Shown here: piece after piece, positions 56,822-64,000 of the stretch
How positions within the stretch are numbered: position 1 is the first letter of the stretch
How the letters are laid out: every line of letters starts with the position of its first letter
Origin: Limnohabitans sp. Rim28
GTDB taxonomy: Bacteria; Pseudomonadota; Gammaproteobacteria; Burkholderiales; Burkholderiaceae_C
Assembly (NCBI RefSeq): GCF_000293865.2
Contig: NZ_ALKN02000012.1
Coordinates: 1 to 64,000, forward strand
Direction of reading: 5' to 3'
DNA: 64,000 bases
The notes under the pieces: model-generated
Seen by the model: the letters and a program-made list of their open reading frames with translations, nothing else
Told to the model about the DNA's origin: nothing
The model's database searches: none
Translations under genes and position numbers: made by a program

Positions 56822-58762
56822 TCAGTGCAAGGCGTTGTAAATGGACTCGGCCAACTCCCGCGAGATGCCCTCTACCCCGAGTAAATCCTCCACACTGGCG
56901 CTTTCGACCCCACGCACCCCGCCAAAGCGCTGCAGCAGCTTGGCCCGTTTGCGCGGCCCGATGCCAGGAATTTCCTCGATCTTGCTGCCCCCCATGCGCA
57001 CCTTGGCCCGCTGAGCCCGCATGCCGGTGATGGCAAAGCGGTGCGCCTCGTCGCGAATTTGCGCCACCAGCATCAGTGCCGCAGAGTCTTTGCCCAAATA
57101 GACTTTATCGCGGCCATCGGCAAACACCAGTTCTTCCAGGCCCACCTTGCGGCCCTCGCCTTTTTCGACCCCCACAATGCGCGAGAGGTCCAGCCCAAGG
57201 TCGGTGAACACTTCACGCGCCATGCTCACTTGGCCTTTACCGCCGTCGATCAGCACCAAATCTGGCAGCCGGGCCGTCCCCTCCCCCGAGCGCAAGGCCT
57301 CCGCCAATTTGCCATAGCGGCGCATCAGCACTTGGCGCATGGCCGCGTAATCGTCACCTGGCGTGATGCCCTCGATGTTGTAGCGCCGGTATTCGCTGCT
57401 TTGCATCTTGTGCTGGCGAAACACCACGCAAGAGGCTTGGGTGTTCTCGCCGGCCGTGTGCGAGATGTCAAAACACTCGATGTGCAGCTGGTCCAAATCG
57501 TCCGGGGCCAAATCCAAGGCATCGGCCAAGGCCCGGGTGCGGGCTTGTTGTGAGCCTTCTTCGGCCAGTAGCCGTGCCAGCTTGATGTCGGCATTTTTTT
57601 CACTCATTTCCAGCCACACTCGGCGCTGCTCACGCGGATTGTGCACGGCAGCAATTTTGTAACCGGCTTGCTGCGACAAAGCCGCCACCAAAGCTTTGTC
57701 CACCGCCACACTGGTGATCAAGGCAGCGGGCACCGGAATGCCAATGTAGTGCTGTGCAATGAAAGCTTCGAGCACCTGCACTTCCACTGCGACCAAGGGG
57801 TGCCCATCGTCTTCCATCGTCTGCAAAGCCTGCGCATCCTCCACATGCGCCGGAAAGTAGGCCCGGTCGCCCAAATGCCGTCCACCGCGCACCATGGCCA
57901 GGTTCACGCAGGCGCGGCCGCCCTGCACGCGCACGGCCAAAATGTCCACATCGGTATCGGTGCCAGTGTCCACCGACTGCTGGTGCAGCACACGCGACAA
58001 AGCGGTCATTTGGTTGCGCACCTCCGCCGCTTGCTCAAAGGCCAAGCGTTCAGCATGCGCCATCATGCGGGCCTCCATCTCTTGCAGCAGCGCTTGGGTC
58101 TCGCCCTTCAAGAATCGCTCGGCGTGATGCACATCGTCGGCATAAGCCTGCGGGGTGATCAGGTTGACGCATGGACCCGAGCAACGCTTGATTTGAAACA
58201 GCAAACAAGGCCGGGTTCGGTTGGCAAACACCGTGTCTTCGCAGGTACGCAGGCGAAACACCTTTTGCAAAAGCTGAATCGACTCCTTGACCGCCCAAGC
58301 ACTTGGAAAAGGCCCAAAGTACCGGTGCTTTTTCTCGACCGCACCCCGGTAATACGCCACGCGCGGAAAGGTTTGTGGCTCGGGCGCACCCGAAACAGCG
58401 GGCACGGGCGTCAAAAACAAGGTGCCGTTGCCCGTGAGCTTGAGATAGGGGTAGGTCTTGTCGTCCCGAAACAAAATGTTGAAGCGGGGACTGAGCGACT
58501 TGATCAGGTTGTTTTCAAGCAGCAATGCCTCGGCTTCGGAGCGCACCACCGTGGTCTCCAAGCGGGAAATCTTGCTCACCATGTGACCGATGCGGGTACC
58601 GCCATGGTCCTTTTGAAAATAACTCGACACCCGCTTTTTGAGCTGCTTGGCTTTGCCCACATAGAGCACATTGCCCTGCGCATCAAAGTAGCGGTAAACC
58701 CCCGGCAAAGCCGGGAGGGCAGCCACCTGGGCCAGCAAAGATTCGTCGTGTACCGCGGTCAT
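56822..58762 (-). CDS. uvrC: Excinuclease ABC subunit C
   Basis: The 646-residue nuclease has an N-terminal GIY-YIG domain ([22 protein letters not shown], about 17-38), a Cys-rich segment ([15 protein letters not shown]), a UvrB-binding UVR motif near 210-240, an RNase H-like endonuclease domain ([22 protein letters not shown]) and tandem helix-hairpin-helix motifs at the C-terminus. It makes both incisions in nucleotide excision repair. uvrC and pgsA are neighbours, a common bacterial order. Confidence 0.97.
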   Translation of the reverse strand: MTAVHDESLLAQVAALPALPGVYRYFDAQGNVLYVGKAKQLKKRVSSYFQKDHGGTRIGHMVSKISRLETTVVRSEAEALLLENNLIKSLSPRFNILFRDDKTYPYLKLTGNGTLFLTPVPAVSGAPEPQTFPRVAYYRGAVEKKHRYFGPFPSAWAVKESIQLLQKVFRLRTCEDTVFANRTRPCLLFQIKRCSGPCVNLITPQAYADDVHHAERFLKGETQALLQEMEARMMAHAERLAFEQAAEVRNQMTALSRVLHQQSVDTGTDTDVDILAVRVQGGRACVNLAMVRGGRHLGDRAYFPAHVEDAQALQTMEDDGHPLVAVEVQVLEAFIAQHYIGIPVPAALITSVAVDKALVAALSQQAGYKIAAVHNPREQRRVWLEMSEKNADIKLARLLAEEGSQQARTRALADALDLAPDDLDQLHIECFDISHTAGENTQASCVVFRQHKMQSSEYRRYNIEGITPGDDYAAMRQVLMRRYGKLAEALRSGEGTARLPDLVLIDGGKGQVSMAREVFTDLGLDLSRIVGVEKGEGRKVGLEELVFADGRDKVYLGKDSAALMLVAQIRDEAHRFAITGMRAQRAKVRMGGSKIEEIPGIGPRKRAKLLQRFGGVRGVESASVEDLLGVEGISRELAESIYNALH

Positions 58763-58809
58763 GGCGCATATTGTGACGGGGAAACAATTTGCCCCGACAA
58801 TCCCCCACC

Positions 58810-59898
58810 ATGAAAACGCATCGGCTTTGGGACATTTTCTGCACCGTCATTGACAACCACGGTGACCTGGGCGTTTGCTGGCGCCTGACTCGCGAGCTGC
58901 TGGCCCAAGGCCAATCGGTGCGCCTGTGGGTCGATGACGCATCGGCCCTCGCCTGGATGGCCCCCGAGGCAGATGCCCTGCCCCATTTACAAGTGCTGCA
59001 CTGGGCAGCCGCCAGCCAACATGAATTGCTGCAAAGCCTTGCACCGGCCGACGTGTGGATCGAAGCCTTTGGCTGCACCCTGCCCGAAGCCTTTGTGGCC
59101 CACGGTGTTGCCACTCGCCCGCAACAACCGGCGTGGATCAATCTGGAATATCTGAGCGCCGAAGACTGGGTGCCGCGCATGCACCGCCTGCCCTCGCCCG
59201 TGATGAGCGGCCCTGCCCAAGGCTGGACCAAAGACTTTTTCTATCCCGGCTTCACAGAGGGCACCGGCGGCCTGCTGCGCGAAACCGATTTGCTGGCCCG
59301 ACAGCACCGCTTTGACCGAGCAGCCTGGCGCCAACTGCACGCCCCGGATTTAGAATCCGGCGGCCTGCTGGTCAGCCTGTTTTGCTACGAACCCGCTGCA
59401 TTGCCCCAGCTGATGCACCAACTGGTGGGCACACCCCACCACCTGTTGGTCACCCCTGGCCGGCCGCTGGCGGCAGTGCAGCAGGCGCTGCCCCACATGC
59501 CTGCCCCCCCCAGCTGGAGCGCCCTGCCCTACACCGACCAAAACGGCTTTGACGAGATGCTTTGGGCCTGCGACCTCAACTTTGTGCGCGGCGAAGACTC
59601 GCTGGCGCGCGCTCTGTGGGCGGGCCAGCCCTTCATCTGGCACATCTACCCGCAAGACGACAACGCACACCATGCCAAGCTGGAGGCGTTTCTGGCGTGG
59701 ATGCGGGCGCCACAGAGCCTGCGGCAGGCGCATCGGGTTTGGAACGGCATTGAAAACACGGCTTGGCCCAAATTGAACGCCGAGCATCGGGAGACTTGGT
59801 CCGAGTGCGTCACAGCAGCACGCGCCAGACTGCGCCTAAAAAACCCTTTGCACAGCCAACTCATGGCCTTTGTGCAAGCCCAGTCCTCAAGCTCCTGA
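58810..59898 (+). CDS. earP: EF-P arginine-32 rhamnosyltransferase EarP
   Basis: The 362-residue glycosyltransferase (GT104) begins with [25 protein letters not shown] (positions 6-30 in outline) and has the nucleotide-sugar-binding motif [20 protein letters not shown] near residue 265, followed by [11 protein letters not shown]. It attaches rhamnose from dTDP-beta-L-rhamnose to Arg32 of EF-P, which follows on the same strand. The ATG at 58810 is taken; a TTG seven codons earlier is possible. Confidence 0.95.
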   Translation: MKTHRLWDIFCTVIDNHGDLGVCWRLTRELLAQGQSVRLWVDDASALAWMAPEADALPHLQVLHWAAASQHELLQSLAPADVWIEAFGCTLPEAFVAHGVATRPQQPAWINLEYLSAEDWVPRMHRLPSPVMSGPAQGWTKDFFYPGFTEGTGGLLRETDLLARQHRFDRAAWRQLHAPDLESGGLLVSLFCYEPAALPQLMHQLVGTPHHLLVTPGRPLAAVQQALPHMPAPPSWSALPYTDQNGFDEMLWACDLNFVRGEDSLARALWAGQPFIWHIYPQDDNAHHAKLEAFLAWMRAPQSLRQAHRVWNGIENTAWPKLNAEHRETWSECVTAARARLRLKNPLHSQLMAFVQAQSSSS

Positions 59899-59948
59899 GG
59901 TCCGCTGCAGGGTTCATCGAATGCCATGACTTGGATTGAAACCCTCTT

Positions 59949-59964
59949 CCCCTCAGCTGAGGGG
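59949..59964. promoter_or_regulatory. 16-bp perfect palindrome between earP and efp
   Basis: CCCCTCAGCTGAGGGG lies 50 bp after the earP stop. No T-run follows on either strand, so termination is doubtful. It could be a regulator site for efp or a mRNA-end hairpin. It is a chance-resistant length, but no regulator is known to me for it. Confidence 0.4.
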
Positions 59965-60021
59965 CCAGTTCCTCACACAGCCTGCCAACTGGAACCTCAA
60001 CCCAAAAGCAGCCCCACAGGT

Positions 60022-60047
60022 TAGAATAGCGGGCTTGGCGACAAGCC
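60022..60047 (+). promoter_or_regulatory. Candidate efp -10 and 5' UTR hairpin with GCGA loop
   Basis: TAGAAT at 60022-60027 is a fair -10 element. GGCTTG (60032-60037), GCGA and CAAGCC (60042-60047) form a stem with a GNRA tetraloop right at the expected 5' end of the efp mRNA, 29 bp before the ATG. Such a 5' stem could stabilise the transcript. Confidence 0.4.
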
Positions 60048-60075
60048 ACACCCTTTCATTTCAGACTCAATTCCT

Positions 60076-60630
60076 ATGAAAACCGCTCAAGAAATCCGCG
60101 TTGGCAACGTCATCATGCACGGCAAGGACCCCATGGTCGTCCTGCGCACCGAATACCAACGCGGCGGCCGTGGCTCATCCACCGTGCGCATGAAGCTCAA
60201 GAGCTTGATCGCCAACTTCGGTACCGAAGTCGTGTTTCGCGCCGACGACAAAATGGACCAAGTCATTCTGGACAAGAAAGACTGCACCTACTCCTACTTC
60301 GCGGACCCCATGTATGTTTGCATGGACACCGACTTCAACCAGTACGAAGTCGAAGCCACCAACATGGGTGATGCTTTGAATTATCTGGAAGACGGCATGG
60401 AACTCGAAGTGGTTTTCTACAACGAAAAAGCCATTTCTGTCGAGTTGCCCACCAGCGTGGTGCGCGAGATCACCTGGACAGAGCCTGCGGTCAAAGGCGA
60501 CACCTCTGGCAAAGTCCTCAAGCCCGCCAAAATCGCGACCGGCATGGAAGTGCCCGTGCCTTTGTTTGTGAGCCAAGGCGACAAGATCGAAATCGACACC
60601 CGCACAGGCGAATACCGCAAACGCGTCTGA
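60076..60630 (+). CDS. efp: Translation elongation factor P
   Basis: The 184-residue protein has the KOW-like domain I followed by two OB domains. The modified loop reads [12 protein letters not shown] and places Arg at position 32, the residue that EarP rhamnosylates; the Lys34 type is not present. EF-P rescues ribosomes at polyproline stretches. Adjacent earP and an intact Arg32 together give a complete EarP/EF-P modification pair. A terminator follows at 60653. Confidence 0.97.
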   Translation: MKTAQEIRVGNVIMHGKDPMVVLRTEYQRGGRGSSTVRMKLKSLIANFGTEVVFRADDKMDQVILDKKDCTYSYFADPMYVCMDTDFNQYEVEATNMGDALNYLEDGMELEVVFYNEKAISVELPTSVVREITWTEPAVKGDTSGKVLKPAKIATGMEVPVPLFVSQGDKIEIDTRTGEYRKRV

Positions 60631-60652
60631 GAACTTCAGACCGCGCCCTGTG

Positions 60653-60674
60653 AAAGCCCCGCAAGGGGCTTTTT
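60653..60674 (+). terminator. Rho-independent terminator after efp
   Basis: AAAGCCCC, loop GCAA, GGGGCTTT and further T bases form a compact terminator 22 bp after the efp stop. It also excludes the extended frame of the next gene. Confidence 0.9.
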
Positions 60675-60718
60675 GCATGGGCCATGAAAACGCTTTAGGC
60701 CCATGCACAATGAAGGCC

Positions 60719-61594
60719 ATGGAAAGCACTCAAAACATCAAAGACCCTTCACTGCCCCATGCGTGGGACGAGTTGCAGGCTGGCGCTCAGTCCAGCGACT
60801 GGCTTCAGCCTGAGGCGCATCGCCTGGCTTTTGCCGACCCGGAGTTTTTGCTGCGCCGCGAAACCCGGGGCATTCGCTTCCAGCTTGAAATGCTCAAACC
60901 GGATCTGGCTCAAACCGAAGCGGGCATTGAACACACCGTGGTGGTGTTTGGCAGCGCCCGATTTGTCGACCGGGCTACCGCCCAAACCCAACGCCAAATT
61001 GCGGCGCAAAGCGGCCAGGCACAAGACATTGCCAGAGCCGATGCCTTGGTGCGCAACGCAGAACACTACGAAAACGCACGTCTCTTTGCGCAACTCGTGG
61101 CCCGCTCATGTTCATGTCTGCCCAAGGCAGAAAAGTTGTTCATTTGCACAGGTGGCGGGCCAGGCATCATGGAAGCGGCCAACAGAGGCGCGCAAGAAGC
61201 GGGGGACATTTCTGTGGCGTTGAACATTGCACTGCCCCATGAGCAACACCCCAACCGCTTCGTCACCCCGGACTTGAGCTTCAAGTTCCATTATTTCGCG
61301 CTGCGTAAAATGCATTTCATGATGCGTGCCAAAGCGTTGGTGGCGTTTCCGGGTGGATTTGGCACACTGGACGAATTGTTTGAAGTGATGACGCTGGTGC
61401 AAACCCGCAAAGCACGCCCAGTGCCGATCTTGCTGTTTGGCACCGCGTTCTGGAAACGCCTGATCAACGTGGAGGTGCTGCTTGAAGAAGGCACGATCTC
61501 ACCGAGTGACCTCGATCTGTTCCATTACGTGGACACGCCCGAGCAAGCTTGGCAGGCTATTTGTGACTTCTACGCGCTGAACGTCCCCAAGTGA
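60719..61594 (+). CDS. LOG-family protein (TIGR00730, Rossmann-fold nucleotide-binding)
   Basis: The 291-residue protein has an N-terminal extension, a Rossmann-type core (VVVFGSARF) and the LOG-family motifs FICTGGGPGIMEAANRGA and FPGGFGTLDELFEVMTL. Family members include cytokinin-activating phosphoribohydrolases and purine nucleotide hydrolases. The ATG at 60719 follows the terminator; an ATG at 60710 is also possible. It starts a plus-strand run leading to the MFS gene. Confidence 0.88.
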   Translation: MESTQNIKDPSLPHAWDELQAGAQSSDWLQPEAHRLAFADPEFLLRRETRGIRFQLEMLKPDLAQTEAGIEHTVVVFGSARFVDRATAQTQRQIAAQSGQAQDIARADALVRNAEHYENARLFAQLVARSCSCLPKAEKLFICTGGGPGIMEAANRGAQEAGDISVALNIALPHEQHPNRFVTPDLSFKFHYFALRKMHFMMRAKALVAFPGGFGTLDELFEVMTLVQTRKARPVPILLFGTAFWKRLINVEVLLEEGTISPSDLDLFHYVDTPEQAWQAICDFYALNVPK

Positions 61595-61629
61595 CAACTT
61601 TTTTGCCCATGATTGGTTAAAGTCGACCG

Positions 61630-62841
61630 ATGCAACACAAACCCCTTTCACTGGCGCAAGTGCTCATTTGCGGCGCGGCCATCGTCACTTTGTCCATGGG
61701 CATTCGCCACGGCTTTGGCCTGTGGTTGCAGCCCATCACCCAAGCCCAAGGCTGGGGCCGCCAAGAATTTGGCTTTGCCATGGCCATCCAAAACCTGTCT
61801 TGGGGATTTGTGGGTATTTTTGCCGGCATGGTGGCTGACAAGTTCGGGGCCTTTCGCGTGATTGCTCTGGGCGCCGTGATCTACAGCGTGGGTCTGTTGG
61901 GCATGGCTTGGGCCACAGACCCCTGGGTTTTTGCCCTGTTCACGGGGGTGATCATTGGCACGGCCCAAGCGGGTACCACTTATGCCGTGATCTACGGTGT
62001 GATTGGCCGCAACGTCCCCGCCGAGCGGCGTTCCTGGGCCATGGGCGTCGCGGCAGCAGCCGGCAGTTTTGGTCAGTTTTTGATGGTGCCCGTTGAGGGC
62101 CTGTTGATCAGCCAGGCAGGTTGGCAAACGGCTTTGGTGATTTTGGCTGCGGCAGCCTTGCTGATCGTGCCTTTGGCTTGGGGCTTGCGCGAGCCAGCCC
62201 TGAACGCACCGGGCCAAATCCAGCGCGACCAATCCATTGCACAAGCCTTGAAAGAAGCCTTCAAGTACCCCAGCTTTCAGTTGCTGATGGCGGGTTACTT
62301 TGTCTGTGGTTTTCAGGTCGTTTTCATCGGCGTTCACATGCCCAGCTACTTGAAAGACCACGGCTTGGCCCCGCAAGTGGCCAGCTATGCACTGGCCTTG
62401 ATCGGCTTGTTCAACGTTTTCGGTACCTACATTGCAGGCAGTTTGGGACAAAAAATGTCCAAGAAAAATATCTTGGCCTTCATTTATGCCGCCCGCTCAG
62501 TGGCCATCGTTTTGTTCTTGCTGGCGCCACTCACGCCCACCAGTGTTTATATTTTCTCGGCAGTGATGGGCTTGCTCTGGCTGTCCACAGTGCCCCCCAC
62601 CAATGCGTCAGTGGCTCAAATTTTTGGTGTGGCCCACTTGTCCATGCTCAGTGGCTTCATCTTTTTCAGCCACCAAATCGGCTCCTTCTTGGGCGTCTGG
62701 TTGGGTGGCTATTTGTACGACAAAACAGGCAGTTACAACATCGTTTGGTACTTGGCTGTGGCCTTGGGCGTTTTTGCCGCATTGGTGAACCTGCCCGTGC
62801 GTGAAAGCCCCATCGTGCGAAAAGCACCTTTGCCCGCATGA
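61630..62841 (+). CDS. Major facilitator superfamily transporter
   Basis: The 403-residue protein has twelve hydrophobic helices in two halves and a conserved loop 2-3 motif of the MFS type near GMVADKFGAFRV (about 66-77). It resembles the OxlT/MCT-like group of carboxylate permeases (the first helices read SMGIRHGFGLWLQPITQAQGW). The substrate cannot be assigned. Its stop overlaps the ATG of a 39-codon membrane ORF by 4 bp. Confidence 0.88.
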   Translation: MQHKPLSLAQVLICGAAIVTLSMGIRHGFGLWLQPITQAQGWGRQEFGFAMAIQNLSWGFVGIFAGMVADKFGAFRVIALGAVIYSVGLLGMAWATDPWVFALFTGVIIGTAQAGTTYAVIYGVIGRNVPAERRSWAMGVAAAAGSFGQFLMVPVEGLLISQAGWQTALVILAAAALLIVPLAWGLREPALNAPGQIQRDQSIAQALKEAFKYPSFQLLMAGYFVCGFQVVFIGVHMPSYLKDHGLAPQVASYALALIGLFNVFGTYIAGSLGQKMSKKNILAFIYAARSVAIVLFLLAPLTPTSVYIFSAVMGLLWLSTVPPTNASVAQIFGVAHLSMLSGFIFFSHQIGSFLGVWLGGYLYDKTGSYNIVWYLAVALGVFAALVNLPVRESPIVRKAPLPA

Positions 62842-62957
62842 GCACACGCCGCACCCTCATTGGGCTTGGCGCCTTGGGTTTGGCGCTCAGCTTTTGGCTC
62901 TACACCCAACCGGATGTGGTCATCATGTTGTCCGAACAATTGTGGTCTTGCTTTTAA
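62838..62957 (+). CDS. Small single-helix membrane protein (39 residues)
   Basis: ATG at 62838 overlaps the MFS stop (ATGA) and the frame ends at TAA 62957. The product starts with a positive segment (MSTRRT), continues with one hydrophobic helix (LIGLGALGLALSFWLY) and has a short tail ending WSCF. The overlap, the charge pattern and the clean helix support a real small membrane protein coupled to the transporter. No family is recognised; it is shorter than most annotation thresholds. Being an accidental frame remains possible. Confidence 0.6.
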   Translation: MSTRRTLIGLGALGLALSFWLYTQPDVVIMLSEQLWSCF

Positions 62958-62975
62958 CCTGACCCGCTCCACACC

Positions 62976-63521
62976 ATGCACGGCACCGAAAACCCCTCCG
63001 CTTGGCTGCAACGCTGGGCCCACCTGATTGCAGACAAAAGCCAAGTGCTGGATGTCGCATGCGGCGCCGGTCGCCACATGCGTTGGCTGGCCGCGCAGGG
63101 GCACACCGTGCATGGCGTGGACCGAAATCCAGACGCTTTGGCTTTGGCCCAAGTGCATGGTCAAGTCACATGTGCCGACATTGAAAACGGGCCTTGGCCC
63201 TTTTCTGGACAAACCTATGGGGCTGTGGTGGTGACCCATTACCTTTGGCGCCCTTTGCTGCCGGTCATCGTGCAAAGCCTTGCGCCAGGCGGCGTATTGG
63301 TTTACGAAACCTTTGCAGCAGGCAACGAAACGGTGGGCAAACCCTCTCGACCTGACTTTTTGCTGCAACCCGGCGAGTTGCTGAGCGCCACCCAAAGCTT
63401 GCGCACCGTGGCTTACGAGGATGGATTTGAATCGTCGCCCGACCGCTTTGTGCAGCGCATCGTTGCTGTCCGTCTCCAGTCAACTGAAGATGTCAGCCGA
63501 TGGCTTTTAAGCAAGGCTTGA
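62976..63521 (+). CDS. Class I SAM-dependent methyltransferase (TehB-like)
   Basis: The 181-residue protein has the SAM-binding motif VLDVACGAGRHMRWLAAQG (about 24-42), the acidic VDRNPDAL that holds the ribose, and LAPGGVLVYETFAAGNE (post-II region). The later segment FLLQPGEL is typical of small methyltransferases of the TehB/UbiG kind. The acceptor is unknown. It follows the small membrane ORF by 18 bp and may share the MFS transcript. Confidence 0.85.
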   Translation: MHGTENPSAWLQRWAHLIADKSQVLDVACGAGRHMRWLAAQGHTVHGVDRNPDALALAQVHGQVTCADIENGPWPFSGQTYGAVVVTHYLWRPLLPVIVQSLAPGGVLVYETFAAGNETVGKPSRPDFLLQPGELLSATQSLRTVAYEDGFESSPDRFVQRIVAVRLQSTEDVSRWLLSKA

Positions 63522-63598
63522 AACAGCAGAAGCCGCTCAGGGTGAAGGCCCTTGGCACTCGTTAAAATGGTTTCTTTTCTTGATCAGAAATGCCTGAC

Positions 63599-64000
63599 AT
63601 GACCACCGACTCTCGCCCCATCCGTGGCAGTATTCCTGCCCTCGTGACCCCCATGCTCGAAGACGGCCATGTGGACTACGCCACTTTGCGCAAACTGATC
63701 GACTGGCATGTTGCCGAAGGCACTGACGCCATCGTGGTGGTGGGCACCTCAGGCGAATCCCCCACGGTCACCGTGGATGAACACTGCGAGATCATTCGCG
63801 TCTCGGTTGAGCAAGCTGCCAAACGCATTCCCATCATCGCGGGTTGCGGTGCCAACTCCACCGCCGAAGCCATTGAATTGGCCAAGTTTGCCCAAAAAGT
63901 TGGGGCCGATGCCCAACTGCAAGTGGTGCCTTACTACAACAAGCCCACCCAAGAAGGCCTGTACCAACATTTCAAGGCCATTGCCGAGGCGGTACCCGGC
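63599..64000 (+). CDS. dapA: 4-hydroxy-tetrahydrodipicolinate synthase (partial, right edge)
   Basis: The visible 134 residues start [14 protein letters not shown] and contain the catalytic-site threonines in [12 protein letters not shown] (about 47-58) and [15 protein letters not shown] with the catalytic tyrosine. The enzyme condenses pyruvate with aspartate semialdehyde in lysine and peptidoglycan synthesis. The Schiff-base lysine lies beyond the edge. The ATG at 63599 is likely; one at 63590 is in frame. Confidence 0.95.
   Translation, partial: MTTDSRPIRGSIPALVTPMLEDGHVDYATLRKLIDWHVAEGTDAIVVVGTSGESPTVTVDEHCEIIRVSVEQAAKRIPIIAGCGANSTAEAIELAKFAQKVGADAQLQVVPYYNKPTQEGLYQHFKAIAEAVPG

Overview
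The window looks like one chromosomal segment of a betaproteobacterium of the order Burkholderiales, most likely a freshwater Comamonadaceae of the Limnohabitans/Rhodoferax kind. The basis is gene content and protein style: PhaR, a Bug-type binding protein, an EarP/EF-P pair with Arg32, RibB fused to a degenerate RibA domain, and tRNA-separated housekeeping blocks. No insertion sequence, prophage, CRISPR array or rRNA operon is visible. The genus is inferred, not proven.

Layout. (1) 1-9931, minus strand: a type I secretion locus. It holds a small winged-helix regulator, a TolC-like outer-membrane protein, a LapB-like ABC exporter and an HlyD-like adaptor. After an AT-rich gap comes a giant exported protein with seven FG-GAP repeats and the start of an RTX block; it runs off the left edge. 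(2) 10488-15005, minus: rnr, then rimO and phaR, with tRNA-Leu(CAG) on the plus strand between rnr and rimO. (3) 15200-22520, plus: ribE-ribBA-ribH-nusB, an aminotransferase, ybgC-tolQ-tolR-tolA, and a secreted Asn/Gln-rich orphan where tolB would be expected. (4) 22543-26850, minus: dnaE and a DUF599 membrane protein. (5) 26960-29346: pirin and WrbA-like genes facing a LysR regulator. (6) 29423-33922, plus: a renalase-like oxidoreductase, gluQ, an RHH/PIN toxin-antitoxin pair, trmB and an RluA-type pseudouridine synthase.

(7) 33933-42159: a catabolic island. A GntR regulator and a fused FAD/Fe-S 2-hydroxyacid dehydrogenase diverge from an aminotransferase V, Bug protein, crotonase-fold protein and CoA-transferase. 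Two identical 15-bp dyads 63 bp apart lie between them. (8) 42184-48761: alaS, then bciA (8-vinyl reductase of bacteriochlorophyll synthesis), gabD and a membrane protein. bciA suggests a phototrophic (aerobic anoxygenic) capacity. (9) 48835-53866: tRNA-Gly(CCC), scoAB with a divergent PAS-LuxR regulator and a conspicuous CTACG/CGTAG operator cluster, tRNAs Cys, Gly(GCC) and His, ppiD, tRNA-Val and hupB. (10) 54131-64000: a tartrate/D-malate dehydrogenase, a DMT permease, pgsA, uvrC, earP, efp, a LOG-family protein, an MFS permease with an overlapping 39-codon membrane ORF, a methyltransferase and the start of dapA.

The most interesting signals are the self-contained secretion locus, the GntR twin-operator island with a crotonase that lacks both catalytic glutamates, bciA outside a visible photosynthesis cluster, and the PAS-LuxR operator array. 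All functions are read from sequence motifs; no database search was run.
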